Shown here piece after piece: positions 1-11,882 of a stretch of 64,000 nt of DNA. Source of the DNA: Gigantopelta aegis (taxonomy: Eukaryota; Mollusca; Gastropoda; Neomphalida; Peltospiridae); assembly GCF_016097555.1 (NCBI RefSeq), contig NC_054706.1, forward strand, positions 53,016,793 to 53,080,792, in the 5' to 3' direction. Both the position numbers and the translations under genes were made by a program. Numbering within the stretch: position 1 is the first letter of the stretch; every line of letters begins with the position of its first letter. A model generated the notes under the pieces. The model made no database searches. It saw nothing but the letters and a program-made list of their open reading frames with translations, and was not told the DNA's origin.

Positions 1-508
1 TTATCAACTGAAAGATATAATAACTGCATATGTACGCACAGTACATGTAATACAAAATAATAATAAACCTTATCAACTGAAAGGTATAATAACTGCATAT
101 GTACGCACAGTACATGTAATACGAAATAAATAATAAACCTTATCAACTGAAAGATATAATAACTGCATATGTACGCACAGTACATGTAATACAAAATAAA
201 TAATAAACCTTATCAACTGAAAGGTATAATACTGCATATGTACGCACAGTACATGTAATACGAAATAATAATAAACCTTATCAACTGAAAGGTATAATAA
301 CTGCATATGTACGCACAGTACATGTAATACGAAAATAAATAATAAACCTTATCAAATGAAAGGTATAATAACTGCATATGTACGCACGGCACATGTAATA
401 ATAAAATAAATAATAAACCTTATCAACTGAAAGGTATAATACTGCATATGTACGCACAGTACATGTAATAATAAAATAATAATAAACCTTATCAACTGAA
501 AGGTATTG
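1..508. repeat. About 70-bp tandem repeat, 7 copies plus part
   Basis: Units begin TTATCAACTGAAAG at 1, 70, 140, 210, 278, 349, 420 and 489. Each carries TGTAC-GCACA-GTACA. The array runs off the left edge, so its full size is unknown. Confidence 0.95.
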
Positions 509-566
509 GTAAGTTTTATTATTTATTTTTTATTATATGTACAGTGCGTACATATGCAGTGATAGA
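509..566. repeat. Inverted copy of the 70-bp unit
   Basis: AGTTTTATTATTTATT through GTGCGTACATATGCAG is the reverse complement of a unit, so the array ends in a fold-back. Confidence 0.8.
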
Positions 567-737
567 AATAAGCAAAACTGTTCATTAGTCCACCAGAGAA
601 GTACATCTAGAAATCTACTTCTCTGCCAATATTTTTACTTTTCCAAATAAGTTATCTGCTTCATTCAAGTGCAAGGATGACGTTTTTTTACTGCTAAACT
701 GAAACTGCACTGAACATTTTACAACCATAGGACAACC

Positions 738-1035
738 ATTAAAGGGACACACCCTAGTTACGGCTAGTTGTTAACCATTACGGCGTTGTTTTTCGCTATT
801 AAACCCATTTTTTCACAAATAAAATTGCACTTTACTTACCGTTTATTATTTAGAATATACATTTCCATTCACCTGAAGTGTTTTTTGGTAATCCTGGTAA
901 TCCTGGTTTTTGTAATACCACAAAATGCATTTTTCTTATTTCTTAAAAACGCACGCATCTTTGAGAAAAAAACGTTTAGCAGACAAGGTCTAATCTATTT
1001 TTAGACGGGATATTTCCATTTCAATGTCACAGACG
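738..1035 (+). mobile_element. TTAA miniature element, family F2, 5' part
   Basis: Starts TTAAAGGGACACACCCTAG and follows 21245-21615 through to CACAGACG. The 3' part resumes near 1880-1945 (GTGTTACAGGTTTGTAG), after about 840 bp of unrelated insert. Confidence 0.65.
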
Positions 1036-1880
1036 TTGGTATACCACGTGACCGTTATCATTTGGCCTCAGATTACAGTTATCTTCCCATTTGGTTGTTT
1101 CCGGAAGTTTCACCGCGCAAGTAGTCTGCTGTTTGACTGTGATTATTTCATGGCAGACAGCTATGAAGTGGCAACTATTTGACTGAAGTGACAGGGGATA
1201 GCATGTAGTTTGTAAACATGTGTAACTTGCTGACATTGAAGACTTGTTTGTGGTAATTCCGGCCCATGCAAAAGTAGTGCTTTTTGTGTAAAATGGGTGT
1301 ACTCCGGCCTGGTTTAGAGGGTGTGTCTGTTTAAACCAATATGCTGGGAGAAAGAGCTGGACAACAGGGGTTGTCCTTTTCAGGGTATGTGTCCCCCATG
1401 CAGGCAAAGGTACATACAAAACTTCACGGGCCTGCTGATATTAATAAAAATGTTATAGCCACTAAGGCTATATAGAAACATATAGCGAAATTAATTGTGG
1501 TCTGAGGCCATTTTGGTTCGGTTTGTTTTCTCGTGCACGGTTCGCGCAATCAACATCCGATTTGTTGTTGTTCATTTGTGAGATTTTTCTTCACAGTTCG
1601 TGAACATTTTCAGTAACAATAAAGTTCAGACAAGTAAGTGTCTCAATACAAAACGTTACAAACCCTTAAAACCAATAAATGTGTCCAGGAGAGGTGAAAA
1701 GAACGCACCCCAAGTCTGTGCCCACTGTGAAATTTGTCGTGACGTAGGCATTGTTGTGCTTCGAGCGACATCTATCGGTGACATCAGAATACTATCTTTC
1801 AAAATTATTTCAAGCAAATGGGACATGGGGATTCCCATGATATTTATCGATATAAAACCTGCTTTTTCACCCCATTTGAT
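1036..1880. other. Unrecognised insert within the F2 element
   Basis: About 840 bp splits an F2 copy; ACGT occurs at both junctions. It holds a 130-codon open frame on the minus strand with no recognised domain. No terminal repeats were seen. Confidence 0.4.
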
Positions 1881-2140
1881 AAAAACGTGATCTAAGTGTG
1901 TTACAGGTTTGTAGATTAACCAAATTATAATTTATTTTCGCTGGATGGAACTAGGGACTGGATGAAATACGTTTGTCCAAGCACATTTTCACTTGTCAGG
2001 ACAAATGGACATGTGCTTATTTCGAACACTAATATGCCATGCAAATCCTAACATCATGTGTTTACACTTTCTCCCTAACACCCGATGACAGTTTTGGATC
2101 AGCTGAATGATAGAATTATCTTTTATGGCTATCTTTCACG

Positions 2141-2254
2141 GGACGTTTCGTACCCATTTAGTTTTGTCCCTGGACGTTTCGTACCCATTTAATTTTGTCC
2201 CTGAACGTTTCGTACCCATTTAGTTTTGTCCCTGGACGTTTCGTACACATTGCC
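2141..2254 (+). repeat. 31-bp tandem repeat, about 3.7 copies
   Basis: GGACGTTTCGTACCCATTTA followed by GTTTTGTCCCT, repeated at 31-bp steps. Confidence 0.9.
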
Positions 2255-2756
2255 ATTTTATACACAAGAAGATTCGTGCCCAGTACATTTAGGACACGTC
2301 TTATGCTGAATTGCACAATGGTAATATTTGGTCTGTCTTAGTTAGTTGTTACACGATACCTGAGACAAAGACATTTCCTACCTGCAAATGTTTGACAGCT
2401 TGGGCGTCCCAAGTTAGTCTATTAGAATAACAAGATAGTTGAATGATGACAATGAATGGACACATCGGATTGTTTGTTGTGTTATGCATTGTCTTGTTGA
2501 AATGTGCAAAGCGTCAACATAATTAATTTTTAAAATAGTTTTATTGGTTTAGTGTATCTTGTCTTCGAAATATGGCAATATCATTATTATTATTGAATAA
2601 AAGTCCTGTTAGGGCAACAAACGTAGGACAGTGATACACTGCATGTCAAAGGTCAGATTTGATACAACTCTGGTCCACTGTACTGTTGTGCCAACCACAG
2701 CAAACCCATCTCGTTCACCTCATGTTCGCTCCCCTCGTCTCATTTTAAAAGTAAAA

Positions 2757-3071
2757 AAACTTAAAGTTTGTTTTGTTTTAACGACACCACTAGAGCACAT
2801 TGATTTATTAACCATCGGCTATTGGATGACAAAATGTAGTCTTGGAGAGGAAACCCGCTACATTTTTCCATTAATAGCAAAGGATGGGTTTAAAAAAAAA
2901 TATGCACCATCCCACAACCATGCTATCACATACCACGGCCTTTGCTATATCAGTCGTGGTGTACTGACTGGAATGAGAAATAGATCAATGGGCTCACCGA
3001 CGGGGGTCGATCTTAGACCGACGGCGCATCAGGCAAGCCCTTTACCACTGGGATACGTCCCTCTCCCTATT
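2757..3071 (-). mobile_element. SINE type Sa (head alpha, tail T1)
   Basis: Type Sa is defined here: tRNA-like head with GTAGCCCAGTGGTAAAGCGC, a core with TGGTGCATATAAAAGATCCC, and tail GTGTCGTTAAACAAAACAAA. This copy is full length and diverged. Confidence 0.85.
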
Positions 3072-3132
3072 TTAAAAGATCAAGTTTGCTATGAGAGGTA
3101 TATATAAAGACACCTGTTCCAAAGAGCATCTT

Positions 3133-3437
3133 GAAGAAGTTTGTTTTGTTTAACGACACCACTAGAGCACATTGATTTATTAATCATCGGCTATTGGATG
3201 TCAAATATATGGTCACACATATGGTCATTTTTGTTCATTAGTAGCAAGGGATCTTTTATATGCACCATCCCACAGACAGGATAGTACATACCACGGTATT
3301 TGATATACCAGTTGTGGTACATTACAACAGTTGTGGTACATTACACGAAATAGCTCAATGGGCCCACCGACGGGGGTCGATCCCAAACCGACCGCGCATC
3401 AAGCGAGCGCTTTACCACTGGACTACGTCCCACCCCT
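3133..3437 (-). mobile_element. SINE type Sa
   Basis: Full-length copy in the same orientation as its neighbour at 2757-3071, just downstream of gene A exon 2. Confidence 0.9.
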
Positions 3438-3629
3438 AAGACGCATCTTGTGTAACAAATATATATATATATAAAGGACATTTCGATTATGTTTCTTCTA
3501 CATAAAATTTCATTTTTTACCTGTTTGTAAAGAGCACCTTTTCAAACTCACTTGCTAATTAATGAACCAATCACGCGATATTTTGTTTAAGTCGGCCATT
3601 GTGAATACTTGGTAGCAATTAACACTTAC

Positions 3630-3691
3630 CAGAACGTTTCCTTTCTTCTTAATGTAACCTTTATTAGCAGCATTAAACCAGTACTTTATCA
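3630..3691 (-). CDS. Gene A exon 2
   Basis: 62 nt, bounded by TTTTAG and CTG|GTAAGT. It completes the split valine and encodes IKYWFNAANKGYIKKKGNVL. Length and phase equal exon 2 of B, C and D. No stop or indel is present. Confidence 0.8.
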
Positions 3692-4539
3692 CTAAAAGAA
3701 ACAAGGCAAATATAAATCTGAATGACAAAACCGTATTCCATGATCAAAATCGTATCCATGCACAAGAAAAAACGTTAGACAAAGTCATGATTGCATTCAT
3801 GATCTACTATCAGATGCGTGTCTTTAGGAAGACTGAAATTCCAATATTACTTGGTATTCCAGTATTCAAGGTGTTATTCAGTATGAATGTTGAAAAAATA
3901 CCGACTCTATTGGTTATTAATTCAGCGGAAAATGTGTTTGCTTTGTTTAACGACACCACTAAAGCATATTGATTAATTAGTCATCGGCTATTGGATGTCA
4001 AACATTTGGTAATTCAGACTCGTAGTCATCAAAGGAAACCTGCTACATTTTTCCTAACACAGCAAGGGATCTTTTATATGTACTTTCTCACAGACAGGAA
4101 AGCGCATACCACTGCGTTTGACCAGTTGTGATGCACTGGTTGGAACGAGAAAAAAACAATCAATTGAATGGATCCACTGAGGTGGTTCGATCCTGCGACG
4201 CAAGAACCTCAAGCGAGCAATCAACCGACTGGGCTAAATCCGGCTCCTTTAGTGAAAAATGTCTTTTGTTTATGTACAGCTCGAATATTCCAAAAAAACA
4301 AACAACTCACCCTCATGGTGTTCCTCCACAATGTACACTGGGATCTCCAGCTCGGCGCCGCTGTCTTGTTTTACGTGGAAATCTTCCACACGTGACTGTC
4401 CAGCCACAGGCAGATTGGCGGAAGACGAACCGGGACAGGGGCTGGGCGTCTGTCTCCACCGCACGAAGAGCCAAGAAGCTGCCCATAATAGGACAACGAT
4501 AAGAAAGAGTTCCACCATCCTGATACTGCGAATCTTCAT
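3630..4539 (-). CDS. Gene A: membrane-anchored UPF0489 (C5orf22-like) protein, 5' exons only
   Basis: Two coding exons of a UPF0489 family member are visible, 4311-4539 and 3630-3691, joined in phase 1 across a 619-nt intron that holds a SINE. They encode a basic N-terminus, a membrane anchor at about residues 10-27, a Pro/Ser-rich stalk, [10 protein letters not shown] and then VIKYWFNAANKGYIKKKGNVL-like sequence (one residue over 20, so given here as VIKYW...KKKGNVL). Both exons are open and both splice sites are canonical. The exons that should carry HIDGHSD and the large C-terminal domain were not found in the 3.6 kb to the left, where only SINEs and miniature elements occur. They may lie beyond the window or be lost. 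An upstream exon 0 lies at 6878-6925. Family assignment rests on B, C and D; whether A is active is unknown. Confidence 0.75.
3935..4250 (-). mobile_element. SINE type Sd (head gamma)
   Basis: Shares the core and tail T1 but has a different tRNA-like head (TTTAGCCCAGTCGGTTGA, B box GGATCGAACCA). Lies in intron 1 of gene A. Confidence 0.8.
4311..4539 (-). CDS. Gene A exon 1: cytosolic start, membrane anchor, VEEHHE motif
   Basis: 229 nt, start codon in MKIRSIRMVE. Basic residues precede a hydrophobic segment (FLIVVLLWAASWLFV), which fits a type II signal anchor. The exon ends CATGAG G|GTGAGT, phase 1, so the next codon is the split valine of EEHHEV. A likely branch point (TAAC) and an AAG acceptor lie just before the ATG, so an upstream exon is expected. 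Confidence 0.8.
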
Positions 4540-4656
4540 CTTCTTGTCACACAGGCCAAGACAGTTAGAGATCTACAGTTTGCAAAGTAGACGAATCACG
4601 TGTAGAGTCTCATTAGAATGGGATGGTATAATTAACAGACATACACGTCTGCTGCG

Positions 4657-5025
4657 TTCATTTGATGCTCGTGAAGATCGTGAAATCTCAAGTTCCAAAT
4701 TGTGAAAACGACTTCACCAATTGGAGAGCGTTCATTTGGTGCTAGTGATATTATGAAATATCAAGTTCCAAATTGTTAAAATGACTTCACCAATTGGAGA
4801 GCGTTCATTTCGTGCTCGTGAATATTGCGAATTCTCAAGTTCCAAATTGTCAAAACAACTTCACCAATTGGAGAGCGTTCATTTGGTGCTCGTGAATATC
4901 GTGAATTCTCAAGTTCCAAATTGTCAAAACGACTTCACCAATTGGAGAGCTTTCATTTGATGCTCGTGAAGATCGTGAATTCTCAAGTTCCAAATTGTCA
5001 AAACGACTTCACCAAGGGGAGAGTG
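4657..5025 (+). repeat. 74-bp tandem repeat, 5 copies
   Basis: Units start TTCATTTGRTGCTCGTGAA and contain CTCAAGTTCCAAATTGT and ACTTCACCAATTGGAGAG. It lies in intron 0 of gene A. Confidence 0.95.
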
Positions 5026-5677
5026 TTCATGTAATTTATAGACAATCTGCACTGTCACTCCAATCGCAAAGACCCCAACTAATAACTGCACGAATGATAT
5101 GTGTTTGTACCACCATTTTGTCATTGAGTTGTGAAGATTGAGACAGAAAATCTTACGCCAGTTCACAAGCCAAACGAACACTCTTCACAACTTTTGATAT
5201 CTGATATTCAAGACTTCCAATGAACGCAGCAATATTACCTTCAGTACAACGTGCCTCCTAAAGTGATGAAATGATTTACAAGGTCTGTTTTGACTTGTTT
5301 ATGAGTGATTATAATGTTAGTGGTGCTGGGCAGAAACAACAATAAAAACGGTAGAACTTTCCTTTGGCACTGTCACGTATAAAAGAACATTATAAATACT
5401 TACAATAAACAGAGTTAGGGTTAGGGTTAGTGACAGTGCCTAAAGAAGGTCCTTCCATAAAAACAATTTAGAATTATTTGCATTTAAAATACATTTTCTT
5501 CACTCTTATATTAACCGATACTTAAAATGCCACCACCCCACCCTGCCTCGCCCCACAATAATGTCACAAAATTATAACATTTCGCAAAAATTCTAATTTC
5601 TAGAATATAGTTGGGGTGATCTAAGTCCTTGTGGTATACACATTACGTAATATTATATTATTGCTATATCTCTTTTA

Positions 5678-6052
5678 AGGGGATATACCCTAGTTTCAAC
5701 ATGTGAAAATTAACACTACGTTTAGTTAATCTACAAACGTGTAACATATTTGGATAAAGTTACAACTGAGTGAAACATGAGTCTGCGACTTTGAAATGGG
5801 GAAATACCCTCTAAAATTAGACTAAAACTCGATTCCATAACTGTTGTCTCAGACGCACGTGCGTTTTTAAAAATATGAGAAATGCATTTTGTGATATTAA
5901 AAACACCGGGATGACCAAAAGCACTTCGAATGTACGGAAATCGATAATCTAAACAATAAAATCTATGTAAAGTATGATTTCCGTTATCAAAAACAGCTCC
6001 AATAGTAAAAAATATGCCTTGGTGTTTAAAAACTAGGGTATGTCCCTTTAAG
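5678..6052 (-). mobile_element. TTAA miniature element, family F2
   Basis: Ends TTAAGGGGATATACCCTAG and CTAGGGTATGTCCCTTTAA. It is the reverse complement of 21245-21615 over its length. Sits in intron 0 of gene A. Confidence 0.85.
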
Positions 6053-6251
6053 TTATTTGTTGTTTTTCATGTTTAAAAAAACCCCAAAACCTTTAACAAA
6101 TTAGATCGTATCAATTGTTCTTCTCTTATTAGTAATAATAATAGTGAAATTATGATCCACTATCATCAGAGACATTTATTTTTATATGTATTTCATGAAT
6201 TACCATATTTACAGATCACACTATATATACATAATAATATATATGAAAAAC

Positions 6252-6303
6252 AAAGACATGTGCATACATATACATAGACATAGACATACACATACACACA
6301 CAC

Positions 6304-6334
<31 letters not shown>

Positions 6335-6384
6335 TACATACATACACACATACACACATACATACACACACACACACATACAAT
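6252..6384. repeat. (CA)n/(CATA)n microsatellite
   Basis: Simple repeat; a second (TATACA)n run is at 6664-6760. Confidence 0.95.
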
Positions 6385-6663
6385 GTGACATATACATATA
6401 CATTGAGGATAGTTCATGTTTTTTGTCAAATATGATTTATATCTCATCGAGTGAAGTTAGCAATCATATCTCACGACGCGACGAGTGTGATATGATTGCA
6501 AACTTCACAAACATGAAATTTTCTATTTATTATATAACTTTTGGCAATTTACCTTTATTTTTTAAATGCCTTTTACAGTGACGATAACACATTTTAGTGA
6601 CTGATAACACTTTTATTTTACTGATATTTTAAGATATTTCACTAGATGTTGTATAATAAAGAT

Positions 6664-6708
<45 letters not shown>

Positions 6709-6877
6709 CACATACACATACACATATACATATACATACACATACATATACATTATGTGAAATATATTTATATATTTAAGGAGACATGTTAGTTGTGTTA
6801 TGCTCCCTGACGTTTGAGCATCACTGTCACTACTCGTATGGTATATATTATTATATTAAAAAGATCAACACACTTAC

Positions 6878-6925
6878 CCCGTGTTTGACTCTGCCTATAC
6901 AAGTTACTGGCATATGATCGGTCAT
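6878..6925 (-). CDS. Gene A exon 0 (possible alternative N-terminus or 5' UTR exon)
   Basis: A 48-nt open segment begins ATG ACC GAT CAT and ends at a GGG|GTAAGT donor in phase 0. It encodes MTDHMPVTCIGRVKHG. The same exon occurs upstream of B and C at similar relative places. It could add an N-terminal tail if spliced to the AAG just before MKIRS, or it could be a 5' UTR exon containing a short open frame. Confidence 0.45.
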
Positions 6926-6956
6926 CACAGAAAAACATCAACTGTAATTATACTCA

Positions 6957-7075
6957 ACCAGCTGATACATGCTCCTCATGTTCCGGTTGTCACGTGACAA
7001 ATCAACACCTCTGCATCAAGGATCTATCACCTTGGGCTTGGGCTTTTGTTATATTGAATGAAATCAATAACGTCT
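6957..7075 (-). promoter_or_regulatory. Conserved upstream block of gene A
   Basis: Directly 5' of exon 0 (minus strand). It contains a GTATCAGCTGGTT-like core and AGGTGTTGATT, both shared with 23758-23830 (B), 37681-37745 (C) and a displaced copy at 33096-33225. Conservation outside coding DNA suggests 5' UTR or promoter function; no TATA box is seen. Confidence 0.4.
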
Positions 7076-7365
7076 GTTTTGTTTAACGAAACCACTAGAG
7101 CATATTGATGTATTTATCATCGGCTATTGGATGTCAACCATTTGGTAACTTTGACATATATAGTCTTAGAGATGACACCCGCTACATTTGTTCCATTATT
7201 AGCAAGGTATATTTTATATGCATTATCCCGCAGACAGGATAGCACATACCATGACCTTTGATATACCAGTCGTGGTGCACGAGCTACGAGAAATAGCCCA
7301 ATGGGCCCACCGATGGGGATCGATCGTAGATCGACCGCACATTAAGCGAGCGCTTTACCACTATC
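7076..7365 (-). mobile_element. SINE type Sa
   Basis: Adjoins the gene A upstream block; the same junction recurs at 33225. Confidence 0.85.
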
Positions 7366-7797
7366 ATCTGCTTCCTCGTTTCAAACGATACTGTATTGCA
7401 AGCATAACGGCGAATAAAAGGAACAAGTCAGGAATGGCAGAAAACATCATTTCAGATTTATTTACAGCAGCAGATAAACAGTCAAAATAACGCAGCAAAT
7501 TCAACATCATTATCCAGTAAATCCTGTCTGGTGTTCAAGTGAAGCTAAGCTACGAACTTAGCAAAAGTAGTTTAATAGGAATGCAGGCATAAACGTAATT
7601 TCATTGGCTTAAATACTTGAAATTGTTTGTAAAGAGTTTCAATTTCAGTTCAGAAATTCCAGGCTTAAATTGCTCACTTCTGTCAAGAGGTAATCTTTCC
7701 GTTTTCCTTTTTATTAATTTTAGACATTATGACTTTAACATCGAAATGCAAAGTTACGATCAACCAGTTCAGTTCAGGATGTTTAACAAGTAAGCTA

Positions 7798-8187
7798 CCG
7801 GCCTCGGTGGCGTCGTGGTAGGTCATCGGTCTACAGGCTGGTAGGTACTGGGTTCGGATCCCAGTCGAGGCATGGGATTTTTAATCCAGATACCGACTCC
7901 AAACTCTGAGTGAGTGCTCCGCAAGGCTCTATGGGTAGGTGTAAACCACTTGCACCAACCAGTGATCCATAACTGGTTCAACAAAGGCCATGGTTTGTGC
8001 TATCCTGCCTGTGGGAAGCGCAAATAAAAGATCCCTTGCTGCTAATCGGAAGAGTAGCCCATATAGTGGCGACAGCGGGTTTCCTCTCAAAATCTGTGTG
8101 GTCCTTAACCATATGTCAGACGCCATATAACCGTAAATAAAATGTGTTGAGTGCGTCGTTAAATAAACATTTCTTTCTTTCTTTCAA
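7798..8187 (+). mobile_element. SINE type Sb (head beta, tail T2)
   Basis: Type Sb: head CCGGCCTCGGTGGCGTCGTG with B box GGGTTCGGATCCC, the shared core, and tail GTGCGTCGTTAAATAAAACA. Flanked by AAGTAAGCT, a target duplication inside an older repeat that continues with GTTATAGCGCACGCCTGTC. Confidence 0.9.
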
Positions 8188-8280
8188 AGTAAGCTGTTAT
8201 AGCGCACGCCTGTCATGGGCGCAAGTTCTGATTGTCGCCAGTTTTTCCATCCAGGACAGGATGATCAATCATTCATTTAT

Positions 8281-8370
8281 TCATTCTTATTTTCGTGCTT
8301 ATCCAATTAAGGTTAAAGCACGCTGTCCTGGACACACACGTCAGCTATCTGGGTGGGCAGTCTGTGACGT
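8281..8370 (-). mobile_element. SINE type Sc fragment (3' part)
   Basis: Matches the 3' part of type Sc (GTGCTTGAACCTTAATTGG-like). Confidence 0.7.
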
Positions 8371-8526
8371 TTTTTTCTGGTAAATTTAATAAGGGTTAAA
8401 AATGTTAAATAGGGTATATGCTACTACAAACCGTTGTTTAAAGCACTCTTAAGATCAATTTTAGCTAGATTTCTGTTTAGATAATACTTCACGTGCAATG
8501 CCCTTCATCCAGCTCCTAATGAATAC

Positions 8527-8957
8527 CATCTTCATAAATCAAGGCTAATATTCGTTCCTCGTATACAGCCTTGATACATGTAGTCAAGATTACTGATATC
8601 CACTACTAGCGCCCTCTATTGGAAGAAAATTTGTAACACCGATTATGTCTCTTACACGATGACATCGCTGACCAATCACAGCATCGGTAACATGTGACAA
8701 TCTTGAAAGCAATATCAAAAATTAACCGCCGAAACCTTTTTTTTAACATATCGTGACAAACACGACACGTTTCCACGGACGCTGACGCTGCCATCTTTGT
8801 TTACAATAACAAGGGAATCTATAAGGAGCGTTGCGATTCGTTGCAATCAGATCTCATCGCATCCAATGAAATTTAAGCATTTTGTGGCACGATTTCTTGA
8901 TGACATGTATCAAGGCTGAATACGAGGAACGAATATTAGCCTTGATTTATGAAGATG
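8527..8957. mobile_element. Foldback element with about 60-bp inverted ends
   Basis: 8527-8590 and 8893-8957 are reverse complements (ATCTTCATAAATCAAGGCTA and ATATTCGTTCCTCGTAT) around about 300 bp of unique sequence with no coding support. Confidence 0.75.
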
Positions 8958-8999
8958 AATGAATACATGCTTGTTCTGTTACCATGTCAGCAGACTCGG

Positions 9000-9737
9000 T
9001 TAATTTTAACAATATGGTCTTTTAAAGTCTGAACTATTGAACAGGCATCAGATACACTTGATGAAGTAGTAAACAATCAATCCTTAAAATCGACACCCTG
9101 GAGGAATGGCCACTGATATGTGGATCTCCTAAATATGGTCTACTTGAAACATACAGGAAATGGGGAAACATTCCTTGAAACAGTTTACCACTTCCTATTG
9201 CGGTGTTTTGGTTTTAAAGTTACATTATCTGGTTACCATATGATAACATCATGTACAAATGTCAAATACAAGCTCAAATGCACTTTAAAAAAAGTCGTGT
9301 GTGTTCGCTATGAACGGAGATCGTCAAAAGTATACGCACGATTCGTCGCCTCTGTCGCCATAGCTCGGCAAAGCACAAACGACAGCCTGTTGCCAGTTTC
9401 AGTTAACACGTGCGTTTGCCGATTTCAAATTGTAGGGTTCGTCTCAAAAAATTAAAAGAGAAATCTTGCGCTGTAGTTAAAACTGGTTTGATCTTAACAA
9501 CGTATTATCGACAGTCGTACCTTCCTATTTCAGAATTGATATTTTATAAAGTGTTAGTAGAACTTTCAAAGTTTAGTTTGTATACTAGTAACACATTAAT
9601 CATGTATATATTTTTAAAATAAAATATACTAAAGTAGACAATGAACGTTTTCACTTCTTAATTTTACGTGTTAAAATCGACAAATTCAAATAAATATTAT
9701 TTCGTTTGGAAAGGGTAAAGTTGGGGTGGGGGGGGTG
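9000..9737. other. No gene seen
   Basis: A+T-rich DNA. A 111-codon open frame at 9120-9455 (plus) has no recognisable domain, splice sites or paralogue here. Confidence 0.3.
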
Positions 9738-10200
9738 TTTAACGACATCAAAGATAAAGCATATTGATTTAATAATCATCCGACCCCATACAACCGTAAA
9801 TAAAATGTGTTGAGTGCGTCGTTAAATAAAACATATCCTATCCTTCCTTCCATCTGCTGTTGGATGTCTAACATTTGGTAATTTTGACATATAATCTTAG
9901 AGAGGAATCGGGTGCATATGCAGGGGGAAGGTATTGGAGGTCGAAACCCTTACTTGCCCAAGCTTAAAAACAAAAATTGAAATGTATTTTTGGGGGGAGC
10001 ATGGCCCCATATAAACTTCGCTTAACACAGTCTGTAACCCCAACCCCGCTGAAATCCCTGCACACGCGCCTTGGAAACCCGCTACATTTTTTTTAGCAAG
10101 GGATTGTTTATATGTACCATCCCACAGACAGGATATCACATACCATGGTCTTTTTGTATACCCGCCGATGGGGATCGATCCTAGACTGACCGCGCATTTA
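9738..10200 (-). mobile_element. Rearranged SINE type Sa
   Basis: Tail T1, then a T2 tail fragment (9781-9850), Sa middle, a foreign insert near 9905-10078 resembling 61893-61980, and Sa again. Nested insertion. Confidence 0.65.
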
Positions 10201-10574
10201 AAAAAAAAACCTTTTTAGGTCTAAGTAATGAAAAAAAATAACATATAGTCTTGAAAAATGTTACGTAAATAGAACATAGTACATGTACCCTCTTCCGCTA
10301 CCCTTAGAGCGTTACGTAATTAGTAACACCCCCTTACATGTAACGCGTATGCCAACAGCTGGCCACTGTAAACATTTCAAGGCAAATCCCCCACTCACCG
10401 ACCCCTGGAAAGGCGTTGTACCATACCTCTATGAATATAAATATGTTTTGGAGATATGAGACGACCCCTCAATCAAGACAGTTAAATTTGTTCAAAAATT
10501 GCGAAATCTCACGTGATCTCTTGTTGGGGAATACTATACTTGTGATAAGCTAATGAAAACCGAGATCGGTACGA

Positions 10575-10735
10575 GCCCGTCAAAAGCGTCCCACTTTCAA
10601 AAGCATAGCTTTGTTTTTGACCAGGATATGCCAGCGTAGTGAAACCAATGCGGAGAGCGGCGTCATATATGCACCAAACGTAATTGGATTTTCTGTTCTA
10701 TATGCTTAAATAATAAAAATATTCCAGGGAATGTA
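10575..10735 (+). repeat. Dispersed repeat, inverted relative to 30735-30897
   Basis: Shares GCACCAAACGTAATTGGATT-type sequence and CCCACTTTCAAAA with the other copy in reverse complement. Confidence 0.7.
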
Positions 10736-11135
10736 GTTTTAACTGCCAAAACTTTGATCAAAATATGAGTTACTTTTATGTAGAGATGGTTAATATTTAA
10801 AAGCTAGTAATTCTTGAATGAAAAATTCTAATGCCTCTCTGACTGGTGATAAACATGTATTAAAATACCAATGGATCAGATCATGGAAGTATCCATCCAC
10901 AGATTTTTCTAAGAAAACAGGTGGTCTGTTGAGTTTGTGCTAGTGGATGACGGATGCACATACATAATTATTGGCTGCACTTCAAGGAATGCACAAAAGC
11001 AACGAATCACAAGCCTATCGAAACTCACAGTATATGCATAATGTCCCAAGCTCAAAATATGTTGCCGTCAAAACTTTAACACACATTATTTCAACCTTGA
11101 CCTTTGACGGTAATTTCAGAAAATTTACCGATCTT

Positions 11136-11407
11136 TCTTTCTTCAACTTATTTTCGTGCTTATATCCAATTAAGGTTCAAGCACGCTGTCCTAGCCACAC
11201 ATCCCAGCTATCTATGCTGTCTGTCCAGGACACGGTTAGTTGTTAGTTGGTTAGTGGTTAGTGAGAGAGAAGAGGGTCTAGTGGCCATACACCTACCCAT
11301 TGAGGCCTTAAGAACTCGCTCTGGGTTGGAGCTGGTACCGGGCTGCGAACCCTGTACCTACCAGCCTGTAGTGTGATGGCTTAACCCCTGTGCCACCGAG
11401 GCCGGTA
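11136..11407 (-). mobile_element. SINE type Sc
   Basis: Type Sc: beta-like head (CGCAGCCCGGTACCGGC), ACTAACCACTAAC, CAGCTATCTGG and tail TTAATTGGATATAAGCACG; it lacks the shared core. Nearly complete. Confidence 0.85.
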
Positions 11408-11882
11408 TTTACCGATCAAATCGACAAGTAAGCGAAGGGCCGCAACTCTAATCAAGTTTATTAATTTGCTAAAAATAACTGCTTGTGCTACACTGGGGAA
11501 TCAATAATTTTAACGCAGTTGAATAAATAGCATTTATGATCCTGTAACGTTTTACAGTATTATTACAGTGTAGATAAATTTAGAAAATACCATTTACCAA
11601 TAGGCCTATTGGCAATCGATTTTTAAAACCCCCCAAATAATCATGCGGTTTTTAGGTTATATTTTGAATAAGCATAGGCCAAATGATATGGGTTCTTTAA
11701 TAAATAACATAATTTTAAGTTACCGTGTTTAGTTAAAATGATTTAAGAAAGCAACTGAACTCTTCAGTATGAACAAAGGGACGTAACTCTCGTCAGATTT
11801 GTAAAGAATAGAATTATAATACACGGCAGTAAATATTGCTATACACATTCACAAACTTGAACATTTTTATGTTGCATTAAGA

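Noticed and set aside
1027-1419. 130-codon open frame on the minus strand
   Set aside because: It lies in a repeat-derived insert, has no recognised domain and no splice context. Left as unrecognised DNA.
2631-3107. 158-codon open frame on the plus strand
   Set aside because: It is mostly an Sa SINE read in antisense. Similar frames occur in many SINE copies.
4128-4502. Plus-strand open frames across gene A exon 1
   Set aside because: They are antisense to exon 1 and an adjacent SINE; the minus-strand exon has paralogues and splice sites.
4657-5025. Regularly spaced repeats resembling a CRISPR array
   Set aside because: Units are contiguous, with no unique spacers, and the genome is eukaryotic.
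5415-5430. Short TTAGGG run
   Set aside because: Only about 2.7 units, so not evidence of a telomere or a fusion site.
7798-7880. Possible functional tRNA gene
   Set aside because: A- and B-box-like sequences are present, but it is the head of an Sb SINE that continues into core and tail. The same holds for the other SINE heads.
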